From Adineta steineri (lineage: Eukaryota > Rotifera > Eurotatoria > Adinetida > Adinetidae): DNA of 64,000 nucleotides. A program made the position numbers and the translations under genes. The stretch covers positions 46,177 through 110,176 of the forward strand of contig CAJNOI010000024.1 of assembly GCA_905250115.1 (NCBI GenBank), written 5' to 3'. Shown here one piece after another: positions 12,837 to 24,792 of the stretch (positions within the stretch are counted from its first letter, which is position 1; each line of letters opens with the position of its first letter). The notes below the pieces were generated by a model. The model was not told where the DNA came from. It did not search any database and saw nothing but the letters and a program-made list of their open reading frames with translations.

Positions 12837-14652
12837 ATGGAAGAATATCTAGATCAGATGGAATATGAATCATCTGATACTAGAAATAATAATACACAAG
12901 AGCGTCGACGTTGTAACCGTTTTACAATTGTATGCATTATTTTAATTACCTTAGCAATCTTGGCAGTTATTTTGTCTTTGTTATTCAGATTTGTTATTTT
13001 TTCAGCAGAAGAATCAACAACTACCATTATTACAACTGTAACAACAACAACAACAACAACAACAACAATAACCACTACTCGAGAGCCAGGTAACCTTAGA
13101 GCAATACTTTCATTCGATAAAAGTCTCGTCTTGATTCTGACTAGAGTTTTCTTATGAAGTAAAAATATATGATCTTTTGATGATTCGCTCTTGATCCTTG
13201 TAGTAAAATCTTATGAGAAATTTTAATTACGTATTAGGCAGTTTTTCGTTAAAATGAAGTAAGAGTATCTGACATATTCATTGCTTCATTTATCGCAATA
13301 AGATTTCAAAGTGATTCTAAAAATTACAATAGATGGTTTTTGCATTACTCTTCAATACATAATATATTTCTTTCTTATGTAAAATCAAAATAATAGATAT
13401 AGATGTTTTCACTTATTTTTTAAAATTTAAATTTATATTCAAGCTTTATTCTAACTTGTACTTTGTACAGACGAAACTAAATGATTTAACATTCTGGATT
13501 TAACTATGATTAGATTCTTCTTTTCAAACAGTTAAACCAAAAATTAATATACTATCTCTTTAACAGATTTTTCTTCTCGCTAACTATTCACAAAAGTACT
13601 CTTTAGATGCACATTACGTATATTTAATGACTTTTCTAGAATGGAACGCTACTGGTCACATGAATGAGGCACGACGTAAGCATGCTACATCCGTCTTAGA
13701 CGATGGAAGACTAATCGTTACTGGTGGACAGGGCAGAGGTAGTACTCAGTTAAAAAGCGTGGAGTCCTATACTCTCTCAACAGGAAACTGGATACCTATT
13801 AACGACATGATTTATACACGATTTGATCATACTTCATCTAAATTAAAAAATGGACAGATCATAGTCATTGGTGGATACAACGATCGCGGTCCGATGAATA
13901 CTGTTGAGTTGTACAATTCTACAACAGGAAATTGGGAAACTCTTATACAACACATGAACTTTGCACGCCATATGCACACTACATTGATATTACCAAACGG
14001 CAATGTGTTAGTTATTGGTGGAGTTAGTACAAGTGGTTCTTTGAATAACGTTGAATTATATGATATATCTGCAAAAACTTGGGAAAATATTGGTATTATG
14101 AAACATAAAAGACATTATCATACGGCATCCTTATTAGATAATGGAATAGTATTAGTTACTGGTGGATATAATGGTAGTAGTGTCCTGAATAGTGCTGAGT
14201 TGTATAATTCATTAACACAAGTTTGGGACAGTACTAGTAACATGATTTTTTCACGGCGTGAACATACCGCATCTGTTTTAGACAATAGAAAATTATTAGT
14301 GACTGGTGGATGGAGTGGTAATGATCCATTGAATAGTGCCGAATTATATGATCCTATAACAAGAAATTGGACAACTATAAGACCTATGAATGATGCACGA
14401 CGTGAGCATACTGCCTGTAAATTACCAAATGGAAAAGTGTTAGTTATTGGTGGACGGAATCATAACATAGCATTAGCTAGTGTCGAATTGTATGATCCAT
14501 CGACAGGAAATTGGACATATAATGGTAACTTGACTAATGCACGATATGGACACACCTCATCTATAATACACAATACGACAGTGTTAGTTACTGGTGGAAT
14601 CGATAGTACTGGCTATTCTTTGGATACGTCTGAACTGTACTATCTTCCGTAA
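12837..14652 (+). CDS. type II membrane protein with extracellular kelch-repeat propeller (two exons)
   Basis: Exon 1 (12837-13089) encodes a cytoplasmic tail, basic patch, a TM helix (RFTIVCIILITLAILAVILS) and a Thr-rich stalk, ending ...REP plus one base (CCAG|GTAACC). Intron 13090-13639 is 550 bp with acceptor CTTTTCTAG. Exon 2 (13640-14652) joins in phase and gives EWNATGHMNEARRKHATSV. Seven kelch units follow, each with a VLVTGG- or VLVIGG-type strand, an ELY motif, a W about 10 residues later and an AR..HT segment (for example LIVTGG, IIVIGG, LLVTGG). Kelch units fold into a beta-propeller used for ligand or glycan binding. Here the propeller would sit outside the cell on a Thr-rich, probably O-glycosylated stalk. 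The unit resembles bacterial/galactose-oxidase kelch rather than BTB-kelch; no BTB domain is present. AATAAA occurs about 95 nt after the stop. Confidence 0.85.
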
Positions 14653-16036
14653 GCAAATTGATGAGAAACACTTAATTCACTATCGAAACAAAGTGTCCTG
14701 ACTTTGAAGACTATTTTAATAATTGAACATTTAAATTCTAATGAAAATAAATAAAACGTTCTCAAAGTATGAGAATTTTATTGTTATGTGGACGGATGAA
14801 TCAGTGACTGTCAAAAAAATAAATATATGATTCACTCTTTCATATTCAACTAAAAAATTTATTAGGAAATTAAATTCATTGTCAATGCTAAATAATTGTT
14901 TTTTGTCTTTTGAAGAAAACAGGTAACACACGACAATTGAAAAGCATAAATTGATTTCATCATACAATTAAATAACTATTAAAGTAAGCTGATTTTTGTG
15001 GTATATGTATTGAGGAATGATGGCAAAAAGGTCAAAATTATTGTTAAATATAAAATACTCAAATTAACGTTTTATTGCATAATTTCATAGCCATGTATTA
15101 ATTTTCTCAAATATCGTACCACTGATTCCAAACTATTTTCTTTGTGTTTTTCAACTGAATTTTTTTCTTTGAATACAAATGTTGTTGGTGGGTGTTGTAA
15201 ATTATAATTTATCAAGTTTTATATTTGCGACTTATCTCATATATCAAAAAATCATATAAAAATCTGTTAGCGCAATCCCTGTACGATTGGAATGTGAAAT
15301 ACGAAATAGTTGCTGTGACATATAAGCTAATGCGAATTTGTAACGTCTCTCACGATCTGTAGTATAAATTAAATTAACATTCATGTATCGTATGTAATAG
15401 TTGAAATAAAAGAGAGATAAAAATAACTAAGATATGTAAATAAAAGTAAAAGGATATTTAACAAAAAGAAATATTCCATTAAACATATAAATGTCTATTT
15501 AGAGATAATATGCTTATAAACCAGAAAAACTACTGAATGTTTTTTTATCATCTCATGACAATATATCACACAAGAATTCATAAATATTTTTTAATAAAAA
15601 GCTTTTATTTTATTTGATTCTATCCCATCGAATAATTTTGATTAGAAAAATGTATTTAATTCTTTTAATAAACTGTATAAAAAAAAGACGATCATTTGTT
15701 TGATACGATAATCATTTTATTCTAAAAAGTTTAAATTTATAAGTAAATCACCGGTAGGGTGTGGGTGTGGGTGTGGGATGCAGTAAGATGTTGATTTACC
15801 ACCAATGTACGTGTAGATGTGAACAAAACTTTCAAATTTTATTTTCGCATACATTCCTTCCTATCACCATACCAGATATTGCTATATTAGTTTATGATTT
15901 TGTAGTATTTTATTGTTTCATAATACTCTTTACAGAATAATCTTAAAAAGATAAATTAAAGAAAACAGACAACAACTAAAAAAAAAGTATTAATTGTGAG
16001 AGTAAAAGGATAAGATATTAAAAGGTCTATTTAATA
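14653..16036. other. intergenic region with one telomere-like tract
   Basis: AT-rich spacer between converging genes (kelch + and GPCR -). Apart from the TGTGGG tract annotated separately, I see no gene or transposon structure. Confidence 0.5.
15760..15777 (+). repeat. interstitial telomere-type repeat, (TGTGGG)x3
   Basis: Three perfect TGTGGG units preceded by GGTAGGG. TGTGGG is the telomere repeat reported for bdelloids. The G-rich strand reads rightward, the orientation of a right-hand chromosome end, so it could mark an old fusion or healed break. A chance G/T-rich microsatellite is possible because it is only 18 bp. Confidence 0.5.
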
Positions 16037-17216
16037 TTAATGTCTTACTTGTAGTTGGTTGAGAAAACGGTATCCAAGACGTTCGAATGCTGCACGATAA
16101 AGTGTACCAGTAAGTGTATATAAATAAAATGAAGTTGTGTGGGTGAAAAACAAGAGAAGTATTATTATAGAATATAATAAATTTTCAATAGCAACACGAT
16201 ATGCACTTTTTGGAACATCGGATGTTAGACTAACATATGAACGATCAACTCCAAACGGTAAATCCAGAACAAGAACAATCATTACCTAAAATAATTTTAT
16301 TTACATTTATTACATATTATCTATACTTAGTCAGGTGATTAAAAAAAGAGATAAACTAATGTGAACTAATAACATCCTCGTAAGATTACGATCATTATTT
16401 CGTGTTACTAGTGCATTCGTGCTTGTAGTAGTTTCACTAATTGAATTGGCTGTAGGTTGAATAAATCTTGCTCGAGCATTGCGAATAGTTAATGCACCAA
16501 AAATGGCTAAACATATGCTGGGAAAAACGATATCGATTAATATGTTACTCCAATCACTAATTAGTCGGCAAGTTAGATTTTGAGCATAACAAGCAACTGG
16601 AACATTAGGAACACTTGCTTCAAAACAATACAATATTTCAAGAAATGCTAATGCAAAAAATATAAAAATTCCAATGAGATATCGTTTTGCAGTTTGACTT
16701 GTACTTAATCGTCGATAGGCAGCTGAATGACTACTACATAGATATCGATCCATACTTGCTCCAACAGGAGCCCATATAGCTACTGCCCAACTAACATTCA
16801 GTAAATACAGACGAATTTTACAAATTGGTCGATTTTCATTTGGCCAATTAAAATTATAACTAGAAATTAAAATACACACATTTTTACTATTATCAAATAT
16901 GTTCAGAGCATTTAATAAATTATACCAATTGTATAAAAGAATTCTTCTTCTATACAATAACAAAATATTAAAACTATTAAACCTACCCTTGTAGAACTCG
17001 TGTTAATAATCCTGACCATAGAAACACAACAGCTGATACTGAAGACCAACAAAGATAAAATGCACATGGAATTTTTCTTAAAGAATTTTCACTTAAAACC
17101 AAAACATTGAGTACATTACCAACTGTACCAAAGAGAAGTACGATTGCAGCTGCATGACGATTAATTTGTATTGTTGCAAAATTAATTGAAGATATTAAAT
17201 TTATATCATTTGACAT
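16037..17216 (-). CDS. rhodopsin-like G-protein-coupled receptor, three exons, last junction abnormal
   Basis: Exon 1 (17216-16987) gives an N-terminus plus TM1 with the GNVLN motif and TM2. Its donor GTAGGT is phase 2. Exon 2 starts at 16949 (acceptor TATAG) and restores the frame (Q-G-R-R-I-L-L-Y). It contains the conserved Cys before TM3, the MDRYLCSS segment (DRY motif) at the end of TM3, TM4 (YLIGIFIFFALAFLEIL), an extracellular loop with Cys pairs, and TM5. Exon 3 (16285-16037) gives TM6 and TM7. The family signals extracellular peptides or small molecules through G proteins. Odd points: exon 2 reaches a TGA at 16333-16331 without any GT donor in the right phase, although the acceptor TTTTAG at 16286 and the protein flow (TM6 ...LFLIT + VMIVLVLD) fit perfectly. 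The normal NPxxY of TM7 is not seen. It is either a damaged gene or one with a sequencing error at the donor. Confidence 0.75.
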
Positions 17217-18977
17217 GTTTTTCTCTTATTAACTATGCAAATTTCAATTGATGAAATGGAAATCTATGAAAAGTAAATAATAGAAATCTCTCAATCATAA
17301 GATACAAACTTACATAATTTGTACTTTATTTTCAAAAATATTTTTTATAAACTGGTTGTCCTTTATCACGAACTAAATGTTTTTTTTAATCTTGTTTCAA
17401 ACTGTTATATATTATCTACATCGTAGCGGAAATAAATGAGATAGGAACATTCATAGTGATAATGCAAGTTGTGATAGTTTAGAAGAAAAACAAAGAACTA
17501 TCACTAAGTTAATGAGGTTCATATACTTTATTTGCGTGATCATATAAAAAAAACAGAAGTAAAACTAAGAATGTCCCGAGTGCGAATAAGATTAAAAAGT
17601 AAAGCGGAAATAGCATGCGATTCATTAGAGGTGAAAAGATGTTGCATGTGATAGATCAAACTGAGACTGATTTGATTATTAAAAGAAGAATTAATTAAAT
17701 ATAAACGAACTTTTAAACGAAGTTAAATTTTGATTGAGCTATTTTGAATACGAAATAGAAAAGTTCATTTTCTATCAACGATACAAATAATGATTTTATT
17801 TAACAATACTGATCTACATAGTTTGACTATGATAATATATGGATAAGAAAAAAGTTTTATTTTGTTTAGAATGCATTTGAAAAATACAATGTATAAAAAT
17901 ATCTTTTCAATTTTTGGAAATTTAACCGAGCTAAAGTAGTTACTATATTTCTTTGAAAGAAGTCAACTGTTGTGATTCACTGAGCCGTATTTATGATAAA
18001 CTTTTCAAAAGGAATTAATTTAAAAGTGAATACTTAATGTATTTTCAATTTTTACTAGGAATATGCTGACTTTTGATATCTGAAGAGTTTGAATTCTGCT
18101 TTTTAGTTGGCGGATACAAATTTCAGTATCTAAAATAACTAGCCTATTGAATCAAAGTGAACTGGAGATTTTTAAATTTTTTATCGGCATGCCATTTATG
18201 TGACATCCTGTATTTCCGCTTTTTTTCACAAAAACAATCAATGCAATTCGACTATTCCATTAGTTTCATTAATCGAATGCCCATATCGCTTTCGTTGAAA
18301 AACTGGTGTTTGGAATATTCGAATAAATATTTAGTAGCATTCTTTGATTCGATACATGATGAATTATTACTAGAACAGTTTAATATTAATTAATTCAGAT
18401 AGTTATGGCTATAAAAAAGTGTTTTCAATCGAAAGTCTGCATTGTTCTAAAAGATATATTACCCATATATTTGTTATTGATCAAAAAACTGTTCATTGTA
18501 GTTTTCGGCTGATAATTAATGAATATTTTCCAGCAGTAGAAATTGCGTCATTTAATAATGCATTCGTAGGCAACTATTCTACATATTTCACATTTTTTTC
18601 AATGAAATGGTTATGCATCGAAAAATGAAAATTGTGTAAAAGTCAAAGTTCACATATTTTCAAGTTTCTAAGAGAAATACAAGAAACAAAAAAAAACAAA
18701 TTGTTGATAGGCATTTATTTAACAGTTCTTACTATGTAGGTAATGATGTAGAATATTATTTTAATTTATAATTGACGTATTTTATGAAAGGAAAGTGCTG
18801 ACATTTTTCTCATACCTAGGGTAGTAATTGATTGATTGTTTTTCTTTTCAATCAAAGAAACAATTTTCTTATATTCTATGTGCACCTATATATATATATA
18901 GGTGTTCTCACAATTTGGTAAATTAATCACTATTGTACTCAAGTATTACTATATACATTACAATATTTACTATTGAA
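17217..18977. other. intergenic region, no supported gene
   Basis: About 1.7 kb. Two open frames near 18157-18628 on the plus strand lack signal peptides, domains or splice sites in phase; I do not call them. An (AT)n run lies near 18888-18900. Confidence 0.5.
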
Positions 18978-19187
18978 ATGCCTGTGGTTTTAACTTCTGC
19001 TCGTGTTCTCGTCGATGAACCTTGTTGCGATGAAGTTCAAGTAACAAAATATGTTCGAAGAGTTCCAATCTGGAGTCCCCTGTTCTTCGATAGCCCAATA
19101 AAAGTAGTAAGCGTTGATTCAAGACCAATCATCACTCGTACAAAACGTGTTACGATTCGTAAACCAGTATTTAAAGTTATCATATAA
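18978..19187 (+). CDS. small basic protein of unknown function
   Basis: A 69-residue open frame beginning MPVVLTSARVLVDEP. An in-frame Met 15 codons upstream adds only a hydrophobic Ile/Thr-rich piece that looks like leader DNA. The protein is rich in Val and Arg/Lys, has a DEPCCDE motif near residues 13-19 and a repeated R(V/T)..RKP flavour at the end. Base composition rises compared with the flanks and codons are mixed (CGT, GTC, GAT), which supports coding. I do not recognise the family. It could also be one exon of a larger gene. Confidence 0.45.
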   Translation: MPVVLTSARVLVDEPCCDEVQVTKYVRRVPIWSPLFFDSPIKVVSVDSRPIITRTKRVTIRKPVFKVII

Positions 19188-20437
19188 TAATATCTATATT
19201 TTTTTTGACAACTCAAATAATATAATAAAATATGCATGCGACAAGAAAACGACCTATCTTATACTTATACAAATAAACAGATATGCATTTTTTTGTGAGA
19301 GAAAAAGGAGAATAATTTTAGTTGATATGAAATAGTTGTGAATCTGTATTATCAACATCTACTGATGATTATTCAAGAATGTTCTGAAGTATTTTTGTAA
19401 TGTAAATATTACATTGATATGACATGATCAATGAATGTTGGAAAAGAGAGATTTGATCTAAAATACAAATGAAAAAAAATAGTATGATCTTATACAATTA
19501 AAAACATGTACTTTTTTATTCGAAACAAAAATTATAAAGAGCGTCAATAGATATTAAACGATTCCGTAAGAAATAATATTCATTGAATAATAATGAACAT
19601 CGTTATATGGTCACAATAAAACAACTCGATTCGATAATCTATTGAATAAATATAACTAAAGATATATAGATAACATGAAAATAAAAAAGTGTATGGGTAA
19701 ATGAAATTTCGATAGAGGATCTTATATAGTTAAAGAAAAGTTTACAACAGACAGATCACTTGTTCTATAATATTAAGTGAATATAAGCTCGACTTTCTCT
19801 AATTTAATTAGTTACTATTAAGATCTTTCAAATATTAATCCAATAAACATTTTACTTTTATATTTATGTGTAAATTTCAAAAAGCCATTGGTATAATTTT
19901 ATTTTGATTTTATATTGAAATAGATCAGTTGTTACTCTCTTGAATTTATTTTTATATTACTTAAAATTTAAAATATTGATTTAATTACAAATTCATTTCT
20001 GTTTCAATAAAATTATTTGATCACAAAAACTAATGCTCTATTATATAAATATAATATAATATTTTTCTTAAACCATAAAAGATTAACACACTCAATGAAT
20101 AGATTAAATTTAGTTATATATCAATCTCGATCATATCGAATATACACATCGACTTTTGCTTTCTCTTACTATTAATACACAAGTTGGTGTATAATATAAT
20201 CGTCGTGTTACTAGTAGATTTCTTTTTTGTTCGTTCTGTTATCGTCTATATAATGATATAAATAGTATTCAAATAATCTATGTATAGTATCATAAGGATG
20301 ACGAAGCAAAAGTTTAATTGTACAAATAATATACGATAGTATCAAGTCATGATGACGAAGCAAAAAAAAGAAGATATATATGTACATTATAGATAAGAAA
20401 GTGTATAATAATCTTTTATTTAAATTTCGAACGTAAA
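19188..20437. other. intergenic region, no supported gene
   Basis: Very AT-rich, 1.25 kb. The motif GATGACGAAGCAAAA occurs twice (about 20297 and 20351) upstream of the oxidoreductase start, which could be a regulatory duplication or chance. Confidence 0.4.
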
Positions 20438-21478
20438 ATGAAGGCTGTCGGTTTAAAGAAATATGGTGATATTAATGTTTTTGAAGATATCGACGTACCT
20501 AAACCATCTGCTCCTCAAAAACAACAATTACTTGTTCGAGTAAAAGCTACTAGTGTTAATCCAATTGATGTCAAAGTACGAGGAGGTGTTTATGATGATT
20601 ATCCAGATTATTTTGATCGTGTTCCACTTAATAAAGATAAATATCAAATTCTTGGCTTTGATTCAGCAGGTATTATCGAACAAATTGGACCTGATGTAAC
20701 TCGATTTAAAGTTGGTGATGAAATCTATTTCGTTGCTTCACCTTTTGGTCATGGAAGTGATGCTGAATTAGTTCTTAGTGATGAACGAGGTGCAGCATTA
20801 AAACCACGTAGTCTTTCATTTGAACATGCTGCTGGTATTCCATTAACAGCACTTACAGCTTGGGAATCACTTGTTGAACGTCTTGAAATAAAAGAAGGTG
20901 AACAAGCAGCTATTCTTATTATTAATGGTGCTGGCGGTGTTGGATCAATAGCAACACAAATATGTGCTAAAATTCTTCGTTTACCAGTTATTATAACAAC
21001 AGCATCAAGAGAAGAAACAAAAAAGTTTAGTAAAGAAATGGGTGCAACACATGTTATTAATCATCATGAAGATATTCGAAAACAAATAAATGATTTAAAA
21101 TTAAATATTCCATTAAAATATGCATATATAACTCATACAACTGTTGATGAATATGTTAAAATATGTGCTGATGTTCTATCACCTTTTGGGAAAATGTGTT
21201 CAATTGTTCAAGGAAATTTTGATTTTTATGGTACACCAAGTATGGCTAAATCTTTAACATTTGTTTGGGCATTGTTAGGTACAAAAGTACGATATGGTAT
21301 TGATATAGAAATGCATGGAGAAGTACTTGAAAAATTATCTAAATTAATTGATCAAGGTGAAATTAAATCACATGTAACACAAACCTTTGATTTTAATTGT
21401 GAAAATTTGAAAAAAGTTCATGATATTGTTGAAAAAGGCAAGGCAATCGGTAAAATTACTTTAAAAATGAACACATAA
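20438..21478 (+). CDS. zinc-free MDR oxidoreductase (quinone oxidoreductase / alcohol-dehydrogenase-like)
   Basis: A 346-residue intronless protein of the medium-chain dehydrogenase/reductase superfamily, full length for the family (about 330-350). The N-terminal GroES-like fold is visible with the VKATSVNPIDVKVRGG motif (about 43-58) and the GFDSAGIIEQIG turn (about 78-89). The nucleotide-binding Rossmann motif is INGAGGVGS (about 162-170). C-terminal motifs include GEIKSHVTQTF. The catalytic zinc Cys/His ligands of alcohol dehydrogenases are absent, matching zeta-crystallin/quinone-oxidoreductase members, which reduce quinones or activated double bonds with NADPH. The N-terminal MKAVGLKKYG start is typical. 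Lack of introns and similarity in style to bacterial and fungal members suggest horizontal transfer, not proven. The protein is probably cytosolic, as there is no signal or TM. Confidence 0.9.
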   Translation: MKAVGLKKYGDINVFEDIDVPKPSAPQKQQLLVRVKATSVNPIDVKVRGGVYDDYPDYFDRVPLNKDKYQILGFDSAGIIEQIGPDVTRFKVGDEIYFVASPFGHGSDAELVLSDERGAALKPRSLSFEHAAGIPLTALTAWESLVERLEIKEGEQAAILIINGAGGVGSIATQICAKILRLPVIITTASREETKKFSKEMGATHVINHHEDIRKQINDLKLNIPLKYAYITHTTVDEYVKICADVLSPFGKMCSIVQGNFDFYGTPSMAKSLTFVWALLGTKVRYGIDIEMHGEVLEKLSKLIDQGEIKSHVTQTFDFNCENLKKVHDIVEKGKAIGKITLKMNT

Positions 21479-22661
21479 TTATATTATCTTTTTTTATGTA
21501 TTGTTGGTACTTTTTATATAATATAATCTCGCTCCTTCTATATTACTTTTAATTATCTTTCCATACATATACTTAAATAATGTGAATTTGACTTAATCTA
21601 AAGATGTTTATCTCGTTTTAAACTGAGAAAATAAGTTTGATTGCCATGTAACACATATATTTTTATTTATTATCAATGATTTTAAAATAATATCATATAC
21701 CTATATAATAGTAATAGCATGACGTAATTCCTCTCTATAATCTTTGATATTATATTAAACGAATAAATACCGAGAGGATTATCTAGTACTTTATATTTTT
21801 AATTCTCACACTTGTATATACTTAATATAATAATAGCTTCGTATAAAACAGGAAAAAAATGGTATTTTTGATGTATTTCATTTTCACTAATTAAAATGCA
21901 AATATCTATCAAAATCATCATTTTAATGCAATTCTTTTATTTCCTGGATAATAGTGGTTGAGATTTATACTAGAATTTTATTCTAAATAATCGTTAACTA
22001 TTAATCATAGAGTATTTTGGAAAGTGCATATTATTTAATAAGTTATTTTTATCAGTTTATAATCTCATGGCAATTTAGTATATTTTTGATCTGTATAACA
22101 AAAGAAATATATACATATATCTTTCTCTCTTCTTCTTTTCGTCGATAGGTAAACTAATAAACTTGTAAATAACTCAATGTGATTGATACATTGATGTTAG
22201 CAAGATTTTCAGTCGAAAATTAAAAGTAGATCTCTGTGAAGAATAAAATATTTTAGATAAATTCTAATAAAAAAAGTCAATATATCAGCAAGATCATAAT
22301 TCACACTCATATATTAGTATCGAAATTTTCTAATTGTAGACGAAATTTGAATTTAAAAGTATTTATTGTATTTGAAAAGATTCTTTAGTTAGAATTATTT
22401 CGTGATAAATTTTATTGAAATTTTTTATATTCAATAAAGACAATTAGTTATTTTGATTGTATGTCATGGAATAATAATAATGTACTTGATATACTCAAAA
22501 AATATTAACGAATAAATAATATTTAGTTCATCTATAAAGTGGGTTTGGGTGTGAGATAATTATAGTACACGTACATTCACTAGACCACAATAGTTCCACA
22601 TCAGTTTCTTTCTTTGGAACTGTGCAACAGTTTTTTTCATAAGAATAATATTATTCAATAT
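21479..22661. other. intergenic region up to the palindrome arm
   Basis: AT-rich with no gene. The left inverted-repeat arm is demonstrable from 22662. Its true outer end cannot be seen, because the mirrored arm leaves the window at 64000. Confidence 0.5.
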
Positions 22662-23319
22662 CCAGAAGTATCATTCACATACCGGAACAGTATTGTACAG
22701 TTTTGAGAATAATATATTCTGATTGTGGGTAATTTTGTTCTGTCATGGAATTTTTTTTGAACAGTTCTCAGATCGAATGGTCCGATCCGTTCTGAATCCG
22801 TACTATAGTCCTTTTATCATGGTTTACATTTCGAAAACGCATTGTAAACGACTCAGTTTTGATCGAACTGGGTTACTAAGAACGGAACCATTCTAGGCTT
22901 AATATTCGCACTCACCCACCGTCACTCTGGTCGAAGATTTCAGTTCTAGTGTCTCTATCTTTTATTCTTTCCTTTGTTTAATTTTCACCACGAGTTGAAA
23001 GATCAATTTCTATGCCTAACGTTAACGATCTACTCCGTTTACGAAAAAATTGATCATCTTTTCTTTTTTACTCTTCACTTTCGTTTTCTCGCGAAAGTAA
23101 AAACCAAAAAACGCATGTCCCCAGTGGAATATATATTCTCTCTGGATGGTGAAACCCGAAAAAGACACACGTTCTCTCCTTTTTCCGAACGCCAACTAAC
23201 ATAGCAAAGCTGTTATCTACATCATTCTTAGTTCCGTATTACTCCCATACTTCTCGCTATACAAATAAAACAATATATAATATATAAATCTTTTTTATTT
23301 ATTTTTCCAACCAAGCTTG
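22662..23319. other. non-coding outer part of the left arm
   Basis: Mirrored at 63341-64000. Short open frames occur on both strands (22974-23204 and its mirror 63466-63684), but they do not encode the same protein on the two arms. I see no conserved gene. Confidence 0.4.
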
Positions 23320-24437
23320 TTTTTTTGAAATAATCAACAGACTTTTTATCTTGTACAATCATTTTAAGCTTTCGACAACTGTTTTTAAATCCATCGTCTT
23401 CCCCATTGAGACTGTGCTGACATTGTATTGCTTTAATAATATGACCTAGTTATGTTTTACTTCCAGATTGTATAAGAAGAATAACGCCTTCACATCTGGA
23501 TCGGCTAGCATTGACATCAATGGTTTCAATTAATAGATGTTTTGGTGAAAGACAACCCTTTGTATCACACAAATGTGATCCTACAACAAAAGGAAAAGTT
23601 ATTCTATTAATCAATTATAATAGAAATATGTTTTACTTACCACTGTTTTCGTTTTTTCTATTAGACAAGTTCGTAAAGAATGGAGAGTGGCATCGTAGTA
23701 TAATGTGTGATTTATAAAGCTTCACGAAATCAATATAATGTGTTTTGATAAAATATTTAATTTTTGTTTGCACGTTAGAAGGTATGGAACTATTTCCATA
23801 AAGTTTTAAATTAGGACGATGCGTAGTCTGTGACTTTAAGTATTGATCAGCGATGCACCTAGACATTCACTCTGCAAGATCTTTTCCTAAAAATAAGAGC
23901 TTTATCAATAAAACAGTTACAGAAGAAAAACTCACTGTTATGGTCGTCACTGCTTTTCATTTCCTGTAGTTTCTTGATGATAACACATTCCGAAACATGC
24001 TCTTTATTAATGCAATCAATGCATTTATCATTATTTAACATTTCCTCCATTAATAATTTTGCTTCCTCATCTTTCAAAGATTGTTAAAATTTTGTGCTGA
24101 TTCGATCTGTTTACTATCATCGGTACTTTCCTCTGTTTTAATAATAATTGCTTTCGTTTCCAGTAATGATGATAATTCTGCTCTATACTTCAAATATCTC
24201 CGTCGCTCATAAAATTTTTGCTTCAGAAAGACAAGCTCCATTAATAAATTGGTTGCAAAGTTGTAAATTCGCTTATCTTTCTCGTTTTTTTTTCAAAATC
24301 AAGATCCGCTGGGATATCAGTAAATTCATATTCTGTTGAATTCATATTTTTTTAAAAAGTTCAATAAAACAAGCTTGACTAACTGCAATAAATTTTGTTT
24401 CCGTATCGTTGGCCCAGTAACAGTTGTTAGATACTAT
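23320..24437 (-). pseudogene. decayed His-Me-finger (HNH-like) endonuclease gene, left copy
   Basis: Mirror of the copy at 62223-63340. The start codon of the right copy is ATA here. Pieces in order include EEAKLLMEEMLNNDKC, CINKEHVSECVIIKKLQEMK, then after a short intron a segment ending KYLAEW...SRCIADQYLKSQ, and then after a second intron a zinc-loop motif SHLCDTKGCLSPKHLLIE followed by a downstream CQHS. The Cys/His spacing resembles the zinc-binding loop of His-Me-finger homing endonucleases (zf-His_Me_endon). Such genes are selfish or domesticated DNA-cutting enzymes. Frames break upstream of EEAKLL and after the zinc loop (in-frame stop), so it is not a working gene as read. The family assignment rests on the zinc-loop pattern only. 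Confidence 0.55.
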
Positions 24438-24543
24438 GAATGAAATTCTATTCTAGGAAATAATGTAAAAAGAAAGTAAAATAAGACAAAAACAAAAATA
24501 AGAATCGAAACTTACTTATTATGCTGAAGTGTTGAGTGAGTAG

Positions 24544-24792
24544 AATGAGCCTTATTGTCACTTTGCTTGTTGGCCACAAATACAGTGAAAATTGGCTACA
24601 AACATACATATTTATTGTTAAAAAGCTGTTTCCTTTCTTCAATGTTCTTGTTTCTTTTTTGTACGTTCTCTCTCTAGAGAGAGAGAAACAGGAATATTAA
24701 AGAAAGGGAACCACTCTTAACAATAAATGTTTGTTTGTGGTCAATTTTTACTATATTTGTGGCCAACGAGCAAAGCGGAAATAAGACTCATT
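24544..24792. repeat. 249-bp imperfect hairpin (foldback/MITE-like), left copy
   Basis: The first and last roughly 75 bases are reverse complements with about 85% identity (AATGAGCCTTATTGTCACTT against AATGAGTCTTATTTCCGCTT read from the other end). A perfect dyad of alternating TC/GA around CTCTAGAG near 24675 sits at the core. No coding sequence. The structure fits a foldback element or MITE, or a hairpin with a structural role. Confidence 0.7.

Noticed and set aside
18157-18628. Two plus-strand frames of 69-78 codons
   Set aside because: No domain, no signal peptide, no in-phase splice sites linking them; AT-rich composition.
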